This document shows, piece after piece, positions 41,656 to 51,405 of a stretch of 64,000 nucleotides of DNA. The notes below the pieces were generated by a model. The model saw nothing but the letters and a program-made list of their open reading frames with translations. It was not told where the DNA came from and did no database searches. Position 1 is the first letter of the stretch; every line of letters begins with the position of its first letter. Origin of the DNA: Trichoplusia ni. Taxonomy: Eukaryota > Arthropoda > Insecta > Lepidoptera > Noctuidae. Location of the stretch: NCBI RefSeq assembly GCF_003590095.1, contig NC_039489.1, positions 2,356,001 to 2,420,000 on the forward strand, given 5' to 3'. Made by a program: the position numbers and the translations under genes.

Positions 41656-42532
41656 TCAGAACACAGATCTATCTTGCCATGACACGCTACCAGTGGGTGA
41701 TACGAAGTAATTAGCGAATATATCGCGTAATGTGTTTCCTGATCTATGATCTGGGTCGTTAATTAGATCAGTCAATCCCATTATAGTTAATGTGTGATTA
41801 ACGTTGTAGCCATCCCGTACTCTAATAAAATTATGCAATATGCAACAGGCTTGAACTATCTTTTTTGCAATAGGAAAACTGACACTCATAGGAGTATGGA
41901 ATACTCTGAATTTGTTGGACATTATTCCAAACGTCGACTCTATGTACCGTCTAGCACGACTTAAGCGGTAATTAAATATTTTCTTTTTATGAGTCATGTT
42001 GGATCGCACATAAGGTCTCATCACATGGTTGGATATACCAAATGCACCATCACCAACTATTATGTGTGGTACTGTTATATTAGTGCCCGGCAGATGCTTT
42101 ACACCTGGCAACCTCAAACTATTGTTCTGTAACTTTTGAAATAGTGAACTCTCTTGAAATATTATAGAGTCTGAGTTTTTCCCGCAAGAACCTATGTTAA
42201 TATATGTGAAACAATAGTTCGCATCGCACATTGCCAAAAGGACGATAGAATAGAAATGTTTATAATTATAAAACATTGAGCCTCCACCTGCAGGATTTAC
42301 TATACGTATGTGTTTACCATCTATCGCCCCGCAACAATTTGGAAAATTTGCATATAACTGAAATTCTTCACTTATGCGCTGCCACATTTCTGTAGTTGGT
42401 TCAGGTACACATTCATGACGCAGTTTTTCCCATATAGTCGAACAAACTTCATCTACTATCTTAGCTACAGTAGTGATTCCCATTCTGTATGTGATAGATA
42501 AATCGGAGAAAGTACTGCCCGTTGCCAAAAAC
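41656..42532 (-). CDS. Harbinger transposase exon 2, element K (intact exon)
   Basis: Open exon after acceptor TTGTTTTCAG, starting FLATGSTFSDLSITYRMGITT. Catalytic residues are D in AIDGKHIRI, D in IIVGDGAFGI and E in RRYIESTFGIM, with a normal C-terminus (VSWQDRSVF). It lies in the MADF intron, 73 bp from MADF exon 2. Exon 1 of this gene (44,163-44,363 plus 47,660-47,756) is split by element M, so no complete protein is made. Confidence 0.85.
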
Positions 42533-43046
42533 CTGAAAACAAAAAGTATTTTCATTTGATTTTAGGATATAGGTAAGTACCTAAAAAAATACGTTTTTAT
42601 TGCAGATAAACAAATACGCCATCGATGGAAATCAGCCAGAGATAATTATTTCAGAACAAAAGGGAATATGCGAAATACGCCATCTGGAAGCGCTGCAAAA
42701 CACAAGAAGTATCTATTTTTCGACATTCCTTGATCGTATTTCAGAAAATGAAGTTACAGAATCATTAAGCGATAATCAGTCTATCGTATCTGAAGATTTG
42801 ACTGAAACAGCCACATCAGCGAATAACTTGAGTACTCCATCTCAGCTCCATAGACCACAGGAAAACACAGAAAATAGTCAAAACAAATGGAATAAACGTA
42901 GTGGAATGAATAAACGTAAATCAGAACAATCAAATTTTGAAAACGAATTAATAACGTTGCTTAACCAAAATACTTCCCCTTCCAACCTCAATCCTGATGA
43001 TTTGTCATTTTTTGAGTCTCTTGGTCCGATTCTAAGTAATTTAAGT

Positions 43047-43196
43047 GTTTTTTTTTTGCCTTACCGCTGAGATTCATGTACATCGTGCTCGGACGTTTTC
43101 CTAATTATAATCTTTTACAATCATACTGGTGTTTGAGTTTCCATCCATAATCCATCAGGAATTAATAATTATTATTAAGTGCTTATCAAAAGCTGC
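43047..43196. repeat. Copia-LTR-derived insertion inside the K BESS motif
   Basis: A T-run (43,051-43,061) is followed by about 108 bases nearly identical to the 3' part of the copia LTR here (58,937-59,050, same sense as copia). The match ends at the LTR/primer-site border (CCATCAGG), then AT-rich DNA follows. AAGTG flanks both sides (43,045-43,049 and 43,178-43,182). It could be a degenerate solo LTR of a related copia or a retroposed fragment. The exact edges are uncertain. Confidence 0.5.
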
Positions 43197-43749
43197 AGTT
43201 TCGCGCAAAGGTTCTAGAATTACTTATTGGGATTTCAGCTCCAACGACTACGACACCTAGCTTTTCATCACCAGAAAATAATGTTAATTCTAGTGTGAAC
43301 GCAAATTCTACTTATAATTACACAACTCAAACATTGCCACTTCATAATTATACCTATGCCTATGCTACCACCTCTACACCTCAACAGCAGCTTTATGAAT
43401 CTGCAGTAGAATTATCAAATGTCGTATCGCCGACTGGCGATAATAACTCAAATTATCCTGATAATGAGGATCAATAAGGATATTAGTTATTTTTTACAGA
43501 TTTATTTTAAAAAGTTTATTACTACTTCGCAAAAATCAAAATGCTACAGCCTGGGAGGCAATGCCGCTCCGAAAGGGCAAAGTTGTCAGGTTGCCAGGCT
43601 TCGTGTGCCTGGTAGCTTGACGTCAAGATAGCAGGCACACTAACTTGTCACAATACTTTGACATAGACACACCAACAAATCATTCGGCGTTCCTTCTAAC
43701 TACACACACCAGTGAACCTCACAAGTACTTGTCAATTTTTAGCTACAAA

Positions 43750-43926
43750 GTAAGACTGATTAAAATGAGACTATGATTCAAATGAGACTGTGATTAAAAT
43801 AAGACTGTGATTTAAAATAAGATTATGATTAAAATAAGACTGTGATTTAAAATAAGATTATGATTAAAATAAGACTGTGATTTAAAATAAGTCAATGATT
43901 ATAATAACACTGTGATTTAAAATTAT
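43750..43926. repeat. Minisatellite, unit about 17 bp
   Basis: Roughly ten imperfect copies of GATTAAAATAAGACTGT (variants with GATTTAAAATAAGATTAT). The array resumes at 44,088-44,113 after a small MITE. It lies in what was the 3' region of K. No coding potential. Confidence 0.8.
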
Positions 43927-44082
43927 GCCCTTATTCATTAAAAACGAGTGAGATTAATATAGGTTTTACAAGTGTTTTGTTTCTTTTCTACATTTGCAAA
44001 ATGAAAGAGAAGATTCCGATTTTAAGACCATTTTAACTAAAATAGGTTTAATCAGCATTTATGAATAAGTGTGTTAGGTTGT
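43927..44082. repeat. Small Harbinger-like MITE in the minisatellite
   Basis: About 156 bases with imperfect inverted ends (TGCCCTTATTCATTAAAA and, inverted, CACACTTATTCATAAATG), flanked by TTA on both sides and splitting the minisatellite. TTA duplication suggests mobilisation by a PIF/Harbinger transposase. No coding capacity. Confidence 0.5.
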
Positions 44083-44162
44083 AATTAAAATACGACTGTG
44101 ATTAAAATAAGCCAAACAAATATTATCATTTATTACAAAACCTACTCTTTTATTTCACTTAC

Positions 44163-44363
44163 CTTAGAGTAATCGCCAATTTTTCCACTGGAGCTATGGG
44201 GATGCGACGTATGCTGGATCTTCGTAAAGAAAACTCTAACTTGCACAGTAATTCGTCGAAACTGCTGGTTGATAGGCGAAAATATTTATAAAATTTATAA
44301 CTATTTTCTCGTAAATCAGAGAAAGATGTTACGTGTTCGCCTCTCAGTAACCTTGTAGCGTTA
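44163..44363 (-). pseudogene. Harbinger transposase exon 1, element K, 3' part
   Basis: Reads NATRLLRGEHVTSFSDLREN, YKYFRLSTSSFDELLCKL and KLAITLR, then a GTAAG donor at 44,162. Its 5' part lies at 47,660-47,756 (MNGNAVRVLAIYFLWKKRQQ) on the other side of element M. The NATRLLRGEHV codons occur in both parts because 35 bp is duplicated around M. Confidence 0.8.
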
Positions 44364-44613
44364 AGCGGTCTACACACCGCTAACCCGGCGGCACAGCCCG
44401 GCGGCCCAACCCGCCGTCCTTATTTCGTACAATCATGCCGCCGGCTTGCGCCCGCGCGGGCAAGCCGGCGGGGCAGCATGCCGATGCCGACGGCATCCCT
44501 CTCCACTCACTCAGTCAGTTGCCCGCCGGCTTTCATAGAGTAGTGACGTATCACTTATTCATTCTCTGTTGTTGTGAAGTGTCGGCACTTTTATTTTGTA
44601 TCAACTAACCAAT

Positions 44614-45486
44614 ATGGAGTGGGACGATGCAACAGTTATAAAACTAATAGACCTCTATCATTTAAAAGAAATATTATGGAACCCAAAAAACCGTGACTAC
44701 AAAAGCCGGCCAAAGCGTTACGACGCATTTAATGAAATTGCCAGTGAATTTGCTACTGATGTTCCGGAAATCGAGAGAAAGATAAAAAATTTAACTAGTC
44801 ATTATTACCGAGAGAAAAAAAAAGAAGATAATTCAAATAAGTCTGGTGCGGGTACTGATGATATTTATCATAGTAAATGGTTTGCCTACAAATCACTAAA
44901 TTTTCTGCAGAACAAAAATGTGCCTTTTTTCGCAGGACACACCGTCGACGAGCCACAATTCACAACGAGATTCACAATCAAATCAAAATGATTTACCACA
45001 GATGTCGCCAGAAAATACAACTTGGCAACGAAATAAACGTCCTAAAATCAACCCTAATAAAGAGTTGATATCCGAAGCATTGAATATTATGAAGAATGTC
45101 TCCCAACGACCAAATGTGACAAAAGATGAGGATGGTTAGTTGGAGATTATATTGCGGGTCAATTAAGACAAATGGACCGACAAATGAAAGCTATTGTGAG
45201 ACATCGGATCAACAATATAATATTTGAAGCCGAAACTGGATATAGATCCGATACATTTACGGATTTTGCAAGACCAAGTAGTGTTTCTAGTTCACACAGT
45301 CATCCAGGATACTATACAGCATCTTCACTTCAACAGACGGTTGTAAGCCCTTCTACAAATAACTTAACTTCTTCTGAATACTCTGCCCAAACAAACCCAG
45401 ATCCACAAACAATTCAACCTTCGTCACTAGAAACATTTGCTGAAGAATACCTAGCTCTAAATCCTTCTGATAGTGTTATAAAGTAA
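44614..45486 (+). pseudogene. MADF protein of element M
   Basis: From ATG 44,614 the full MADF domain is present (VIKLIDLYHLKEILWNP ... AFNEIASEF ... YHSKWFAYKSLNFLQ). Sixteen bases (44,919-44,934: GT...TTTTTTCGCAG) then break the frame. They look like the fused two ends of a lost intron, and skipping them gives DTPSTSHNSQRDSQS in frame. A second one-base shift near 45,135 precedes VGDYIAGQLRQM, the class II distal block. The tail ends at 45,486. Related to C and G. Confidence 0.75.
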
Positions 45487-45870
45487 TGTTCAAAATATGT
45501 TATAAATATTTAATTTTCTTTTTGGTATAATAAAGGTAGCTATAGGTAGCCCCATTAAAGTTAAATTTAAAATTAGTGTTGACTATTCCCTTCACACGAG
45601 TAGACCTTGACATATGTGCGAAAGGAATAGCCAGGTTTTAATTTTAGTTTAGTGACACTTCTACTGTTACCAATAGTTAATATCATGTTATTGGTTTACA
45701 AAAACACATTTCTTATTTTGTTTAAAACTTTATTCTACGAATCACAATAAAAGTGTATCTCACTATGTGTAATTTACGATTTTAGATTTAATGGATTATA
45801 CATGGAACTACTTAATGATTAAAAATAATATTGATTATATGAGTTTTAATTTTATTCGACTAATGGGCGT
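45487..45870. other. Spacer between the two M genes
   Basis: AT-rich DNA between the MADF stop and the transposase stop. It would hold the 3' UTRs of both convergent genes. No repeat or frame recognised beyond a short direct repeat (AGGTAGCTATAGGTAGC) at 45,535-45,553. Confidence 0.5.
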
Positions 45871-47394
45871 TTATTGGTTATATTGCCATTCTAATCCTCC
45901 GACACTAGAAAGAAAATAATCAGTCAACTCCACTCTTGTATCCTCAGCGGTCACTGTAGTATCCGAGGTTTGATTGTCTTCTCCTGACATATTATCTAAG
46001 CAACTGTCGTTTTCAAGATGTCTACGCCATTCACCGGGAAAGACTTCTCCTTGATTATTTTCAGTATCGTATTCGTTTTGCTGAGTTGCAGCGGTTCGTT
46101 TGATATAATTAAATAAATGTATACACGCCAAAGTTACAGTAGTAGCTTTTTCTGGGATTAGCTGAATAGGTCTATGAAAAATCTTGAATTTGTGTGTTAA
46201 CTGCCCAAACACGTTTTCAACTACTCTTCGCCCTCGACATACGCGATAGTTAAAAACCCTCTTAGATGATCCCATTGTGTGATTACCATCATAAGCCTTT
46301 ATAATATGGGGTTGCAGAGGAAACGCGTCATCACCCAAAAAAAAATTCGATACTGGTAGATTCCTTCCGGGTAAAGGGGTTTTATGTGGTATATTCAATT
46401 CATTATCATTTAACAATCGACATAATGCTGAATTATTAAAAACCCCACCATCTGAAATCCGACCCTGACATCCCACATTAGCGTACAAAAAGTTGTAATC
46501 AGCATCTACTAAAGCAAAGAGCACAATACTGAAATATTTTTTGACGGGCCTGTTGGTCTAGTGGTTAGTGACCCTGACTGCTATACCGGAGGTCGTGGGT
46601 TCGATTCCCGCCCAGGACAAATGTTGTGTGATGAGCATGATAATTTGTTCTGGTGTCTGGGTGTAATTTATTTATCTATAATATGTATGTATTTAGAAGT
46701 ATATAAGTAAGTTTATCAGTTGTCTGGTTACCATAACACAAGCTCTGCTTAGCTTGGGATCAGATAACCGTGTGTGAGTTGTCCCAGGATATTATATATT
46801 ATATTTTTTATAGTTTATATAATCACTTCCACTTTTTGGGGGACATTGAAGTTTTATGTGTTTCCCATCCATTGATCCAAGACAATTGGGTCTTTGCCAT
46901 CTTTTTAAATATTCATCTGCAATTTCTCTCCATCCTTCTTGACTCCTTGGAATTTTCACATAATCTGAAAGTCCTTCAACTAAAGCATCACATACTTCAG
47001 GAATAATGCTTGAAATTAGTTGAGGAGATACTTTAAAGACGTCGCACAGGCTACTAAAAGAATTTCCTGAGCTTAGGTATTTTAACGTTATTGACAATCT
47101 TTCTACTGGTGAAACTGCTTTTCTGTAATTTGTGTCTTGTTTAGCTATTTTATGTCCAACAATATTCAGTAAATATTCAAAGTCGGTACTGGTTAATGAC
47201 AGGAAAGTCTTAAAAGAAATGGGTTTGTATAGAACCAAGTCGTCTTCCTTTAAATCACTTAATCTTTGACAAGTACTGTATTTATTGCGACTCATTAAAC
47301 TTGGCCTAACCCAACACTTTCGTGTGTTGAGGGATCCACCGATAATAACTCCACAAACTGCTATTATTAAATCACTGTTATCGTCCTCCTCCAT
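45871..47394 (-). pseudogene. Harbinger transposase of element M, single exon, split by SINE
   Basis: Starts at ATG 47,394 (MEEDDNSDLIIAVCGVI). It runs through FLSLTSTDFEYLL and LSITLKYLSSGNSFSSL, and without any intron continues DYVKIPRSQEGWREIADEYL to SMDGKHIKL (first Asp) and DYINYKK. A SINE (46,543-46,800) interrupts it there. After the SINE, FSIVLFALVD resumes in frame if one target copy is discounted; LGDDAFPL (second Asp), RRVVENVFG (Glu) and GLEWQYNQ follow. Apart from the SINE it looks intact. The lack of an intron sets M apart. Confidence 0.85.
46543..46800 (+). repeat. tRNA-derived SINE in the M transposase
   Basis: 258-base insertion flanked by ATATTTTTT (46,534-46,542 and 46,801-46,809). 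The 5' part resembles a tRNA: A box TGGTCTAGTGGTTAGTGACC and B box GGTTCGATTCCCGCC, i.e. an internal RNA polymerase III promoter. A non-tRNA body and an AT-rich TATATTATAT tail follow. Typical of insect SINEs mobilised by LINEs. No cloverleaf for a working tRNA is intended. Confidence 0.88.
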
Positions 47395-47624
47395 GTCAAT
47401 TAGGTACTGAAAATACTACTTCTGAATTATTCGAAACACACACGTCCAATCTCTACGAGTATTTGGCAATTACTAGAACACCACATGCCGCGGCTGTCGT
47501 GCCGCCGGCATTGCCGCCGGCAAAGTCGTTCGGCTTGGACATTCTGAAGCCTGAAGGGTTAACCCGCGGGCACTAAGTCGCCGGGCTGTGCCGCCGGGTC
47601 AGCGGCTTTGGGGTGTAGACCGCT

Positions 47625-47756
47625 TTACGTGTTCGCCTCTCAGTAACCTTGTAGCGTTATAAGGATCAACACCTACTGTTCTTCGACGTTTTTGTTGCCT
47701 TTTTTTCCATAAAAAGTAAATAGCCAGTACTCTAACCGCATTGCCGTTCATTTTGT
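47625..47756 (-). pseudogene. Harbinger transposase exon 1, element K, 5' part
   Basis: Begins at ATG 47,756 (MNGNAVRVLAIYFLWKKRQQ) with a basic KKRQQKRRR run and ends in NATRLLRGEHV at the border of M. Positions 47,625-47,659 duplicate 44,329-44,363. It was joined to 44,163-44,363 before M inserted. Confidence 0.78.
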
Positions 47757-47920
47757 ATCTGTTTGTACACGACTGTCTCACAGCAGCGAAACGCGCCGTA
47801 CTAATGTCGTTTTATGGTGCACCGCTGTTCAAACGCGCGCTGTTCAAACGCGCGCTGTCCAACAGCGCGCTGTCCAACAGCGCGCTGTCCAACGGCGCGT
47901 CTAGCGGCGTGACTGTAGGC

Positions 47921-48152
47921 CGCCGTACACGGACTGCTTCAGGCAGTTGAGACCGACTGCTTAAAGCCGCGACCGTGCAGTGAACTATAGTCATTCATTC
48001 GCTGCCGTACACACGACTGCTCGAGCAGTCGCGACCGCTTCAAGCCGTCAACTGCATGATGAAATTCCATCGTGCCGTCGACCGCTCGCGAGCGGTTGCG
48101 AGGCATACACCGACTGCTCGAGCCGTTGACTGCGCTAGAGCAGTCGACAGCT
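47921..48152. repeat. Harbinger-type end L (only subterminal region left)
   Basis: GC-rich stretch directly after the K end, with repeats built on CGACTGCTCGAGCAGTCG and GACTGCT/AGCAGTC (47,935-48,145). It looks like the terminal region of yet another Harbinger family whose body is gone. A hAT end follows at 48,153. Confidence 0.55.
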
Positions 48153-48489
48153 TAGGCTCGTCGAAAAAATATTGATACATCGATATATTGATATTATTTT
48201 TTCAATGTATCGATATTTTTGAGCGATATTTAATGTTTTGATGTATCGAGGTATCGATATAAAATTACAAGTATTGAAAAGGTATAAAAATCGATATTTT
48301 TTATAAATAAAAATCCTAAAAAGAATACTTTTTTTATACTAACATTTTTTAACAAATTACATTTTTTTTGTCTTTGGTCGACTCGATTTACTGCGTTTTA
48401 ATTTGGTACTTAAGTTGGCAACTCTGTCTGTCAATTTTATTTCAGTGTCAGTGTCTGTGCTTCAACTATCCGTCTGTTATCGGTAATTC
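48153..48489. repeat. hAT left-end fragment (second copy)
   Basis: Nearly the same as 14,800-15,137 of the intact hAT, including the TATCGATA-rich start and the sequence up to TCGGTAATTCC. It stops where the P-like element begins. The few differences include lost TATCGATA sites (TATTGATA). A truncated relic without coding capacity. Confidence 0.88.
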
Positions 48490-49064
48490 CTTAGATTATA
48501 TACCTATAGATGTAACCATTAAAATGACTTTCCTTGATAGAGCGAGATCGTTAATTGTCAGACTTATGCAAAGAAACAGGACACAATATATATTTTTTGT
48601 CTTTGTCAACATGGCCGGTCTTGTCGTTTGGCAAGATCTGAGTTTGACAGATTGTGACAAACAAACTTGGCGTCTTGCGGATTTTTCTGTGATTGTGCGA
48701 ATTTACAGTGTTTAGTGCGTATAAAAATTGGATGATAAAGAATATTTAGTGTAAGTGCGATGGTGGGTTGCAGTGTTTTGGGCTGTAAAAGCCGGAGTGA
48801 GCGAAAAATTGAAGGAATAACATTTCACACGTAAGTAGGCGAAATTATCATTTCTTTCGTTAATACAACGCCCTACAAGGCCAGATGATCATTGATTATG
48901 ATGTTTTGTAATGAATTCAGTGACGTGGGCCAAGAATATTGAGTTGTGATACGTGTTTTCAATATCACAAAATAAAATAACCTAAAACTATGAACGGTTC
49001 AGGGTTGCCATAATAGCTACTTGAATTTACCCAAATAAATCATATTTCATTTTTGTCAGTACAT

Positions 49065-49267
49065 ACGATTGTTGGGTTGGCTCAGGTACTCATCGTAGTT
49101 ATGTTATAAATTCGAGGGTTTGTATTGTTGAATGTTTGTTTGTTACTCAATCACGCAATAACGTCTGGATGGATTTCAATGATATTTTGCACACGAGTAG
49201 TTTATTACCTAGATTAACACATAGGATACTTTTCACGCGGATGAAGTCGCGGGTAAAAGCTAGTAGT
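49065..49267. repeat. Helitron-like non-coding repeat in THAP intron 1
   Basis: Holds TGTTTGTTACTCAATCACGC and GGATGGATTTCAATGATATT and ends CACGCGGATGAAGTCGCGGG then TAAAAGCTAGT. This pattern is common in lepidopteran Helitron-like repeats, which end with a CTAG/CTRR tail. No coding capacity. Confidence 0.45.
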
Positions 49268-51405
49268 TTAATATTTTTATTGAGAGGAAATTAATTCTTC
49301 TGTATGTAAATTTATATTTACTTAGATTTATTTAAGTACTTTATTGTAGTTTATTTAACTTATTACTCAATAAAGATAAACTTTCGTAGCATGTGAATAA
49401 AATGTTCTTTAAATTTCAGGTTTCCATCCAATCTTTATAAAAAGAAATGGCTGGATGCCACTGGACGAGAAAATTGGCAGCCAACAAAGTATTCAAAAAT
49501 TTGTTCGATTCATTTTGATGATGATTCATTACTATATAAAAATAAACGAGTACAAGTAAAACCTCACTCAGTACCAACGAAATATATACATGTTAGTATT
49601 TAGTATTTATTATTCTATAAGTATTTAGTATTCATTCTAATAATGCAATATTGAGTCTTTCTTTTAATCATTATTTGCTTGTTTACGTATTTATTTTTAA
49701 ATGTTACAGAGTCCAGCCTCAACGTATCCGTGTCCACAACAGGATAATACTCCATTACCATCTACGAGCCAGGAGAGCAAAGAGAATTTTAATTCATCTT
49801 TATCACCTCCTAATAAACGAAGAAAGTTGGTTATTTTACGAGAAGTGCAAAATATTCAACCAGAGAAGTTAACTGTGGTAAGCATACCTGCGCAAAATGA
49901 AACAATATTTACCTGACGTACTGATTCTCTGTAAAACTTACAAATATTTGATAGAAGAACTATAAAATCTACTTAATTTCATTTTAGGCCGGTCCCAGCT
50001 ATGAAGTTGATGTAGAACCTGTTGTCCAGCCAACGACTCTTAAGAAGGAAAAACGACTAGAAAATCTGCTGCAGAAAGAGAAGACAAAATCTAATAATTG
50101 TCGCAAAAAATTGCGTGCTGTACGTGAATCTAAACGACGATTAGTTAAAAAGACAGCACATTTACAAGATATTATAACAGAATTAAAATGCAAACTACAA
50201 ATGCAATCTGAAGAATTAGATTTACTGTCAAATGTTGAATCTGAAAATGCAGATTTTCTTAAAAGATACCTCGATAAAACGAACTGTCCGCGAAAATATT
50301 CGCCATCGTTACGAAAATTTGCATTGTGTTTGCATTTTTTAAGCCCTAAGGCCTATGCATTTGTGAGAAAGCAATTTAACACATGCTTGCCCCATCCTAA
50401 AACATTATATAGGTGGTATAAATGTGTGGATTGTGAACCTGGATTCACAAGTGAAGCTTTTGAAGCTATCAAATTATTAGTTAGTAAGTCTAATGAAAAA
50501 ATATTATGCTGCCTTAGTCTTGACGAAATGTCAATCCGACAACACCTACAGTGGGATGGCAAACGCACCGTCGGATACGTGAATGTAGGACATAATCTAG
50601 ACACCGATAGTATGCCGCTAGCTAAGGATGCTTTGGTCTTTATGGTTACGGCGTTAAACTCCAGTTGGAAAATACCAGTTGGGTACTTTCTGACAAATGG
50701 TGTCAACGGGGACCAACGTAGTGAATTATTAAAAAATTGTGTACATTTGTTAATAGAATGTGGGGTACAAATAGTATCGGTGACATTTGACGGATGTCCT
50801 GCAAATTTCGCCATGACAAAAAATCTAGGCGCTCAATTTAATGACATTAACAATATCAATCCAACAATAACTATTGAAGGTCAAATCATAGTAATAATAC
50901 CAGATGCATGTCACATGTTAAAACTTGTTAGAAATACACTAGCCGACAAAAAAGAGATTTTGAATGCTAATGGCGAAATAATATCCTGGAATTATATTGA
51001 AAAATTGCATAATTTACAAAAACTGGAAGAACTGCATTTAGGGAATAAGCTCAGAGCTGCTCATATTAATTACAAGAAACAAATAATGAAAGTTAGACTC
51101 GCTGCGCAAACTTTCAGCAAATCTGTCGCCGAGGCTCTTATATTATGCAAGGGTTATCTAGCCATAGAAGACTTTGTACATTCAGGAGCTACTATTGAAT
51201 TTATCACAAACTTTAATGATTTGTTTGATATTCTAAATAGCCGAAGTTTATATTCATATGGTTTTAAAAAACCTATCAGTAAAGAAAATATGATGAATGC
51301 AAAATTAGAAGAGTTAGAAACTTATCTCAAAACGCTCAGGTTCATTGAAGGTGATTTAGTCATTAATTCGGGAAGAAAAACAGGGTTTCTGGGGTTTTTA
51401 ATTTC

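Larger units (their letters stand above)
40950..43477 (+). pseudogene. MADF/BESS protein of element K (exons 40,950-41,109; 42,606-43,477)
   Basis: Exon 1 (MNHIDTGRVIDEVRIRICLWD ... AWEEIGKEL) ends at GTAAG and is open. Exon 2 starts RHRWKSARDNYFRTKGN and SGSAAKHKKYLFFDI. A frameshift near 42,720 precedes LDRISENEVTESLSDN, a basic NKRSGMNKRK patch and a BESS start (LSFFESLGPILSNL). A 150-bp insertion at 43,047-43,196 splits the BESS motif. LQFRAKVLELL and a Thr/Ser/Tyr-rich tail follow it. Two lesions make it a pseudogene. Confidence 0.72.
44364..47624 (+). mobile_element. PIF/Harbinger element M (convergent, intronless type)
   Basis: The inverted ends AGCGGTCTACAC (44,364) and GTGTAGACCGCT (47,624) are followed inward by CCCGGCGGCACAGCCCGGCG-like sequence on both sides. 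Each end abuts TTA. Subterminal DNA is CCGGCGG/GCCGGC-rich (44,390-44,480; 47,490-47,620). Genes lie as MADF (+) then transposase (-), end to end, without the interleaving of the other copies. It split exon 1 of K. Confidence 0.85.
40720..47920 (+). mobile_element. PIF/Harbinger element K (contains M)
   Basis: The left end GGCTGGTTTTACAGTCACGC directly follows the right TAA of J. The right end (about 47,905-47,920), inverted, reads GCCTACAGTCACGCC. The left subterminal region is GC-rich (CGCGCGC types). The right has repeats of GTTCAAACGCGCGCT (2) and GTCCAACAGCGCGCT (2, plus a variant) at 47,825-47,900. It contains MADF exons, transposase exon 2 and a transposase exon 1 split by element M. 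Confidence 0.78.

Noticed and set aside
43750..43926. CRISPR-like spaced repeats
   Set aside because: The repeats are contiguous and imperfect with no unique spacers, and the window is eukaryotic. It is a minisatellite.
46543..46620. Possible tRNA gene
   Set aside because: A and B boxes are present, but the unit continues into a non-tRNA body with an AT tail and 9-bp target duplications inside a transposase frame. It is a SINE.
20800..47624. Domesticated HARBI1 or host MADF genes
   Set aside because: Each copy is bounded by inverted ends and/or TWA sites and most carry lesions, so they are element genes rather than host genes.
48368..48715. 115-residue plus-strand ORF
   Set aside because: It crosses the border between the hAT relic and the P-like element's end, so it is a chance frame.
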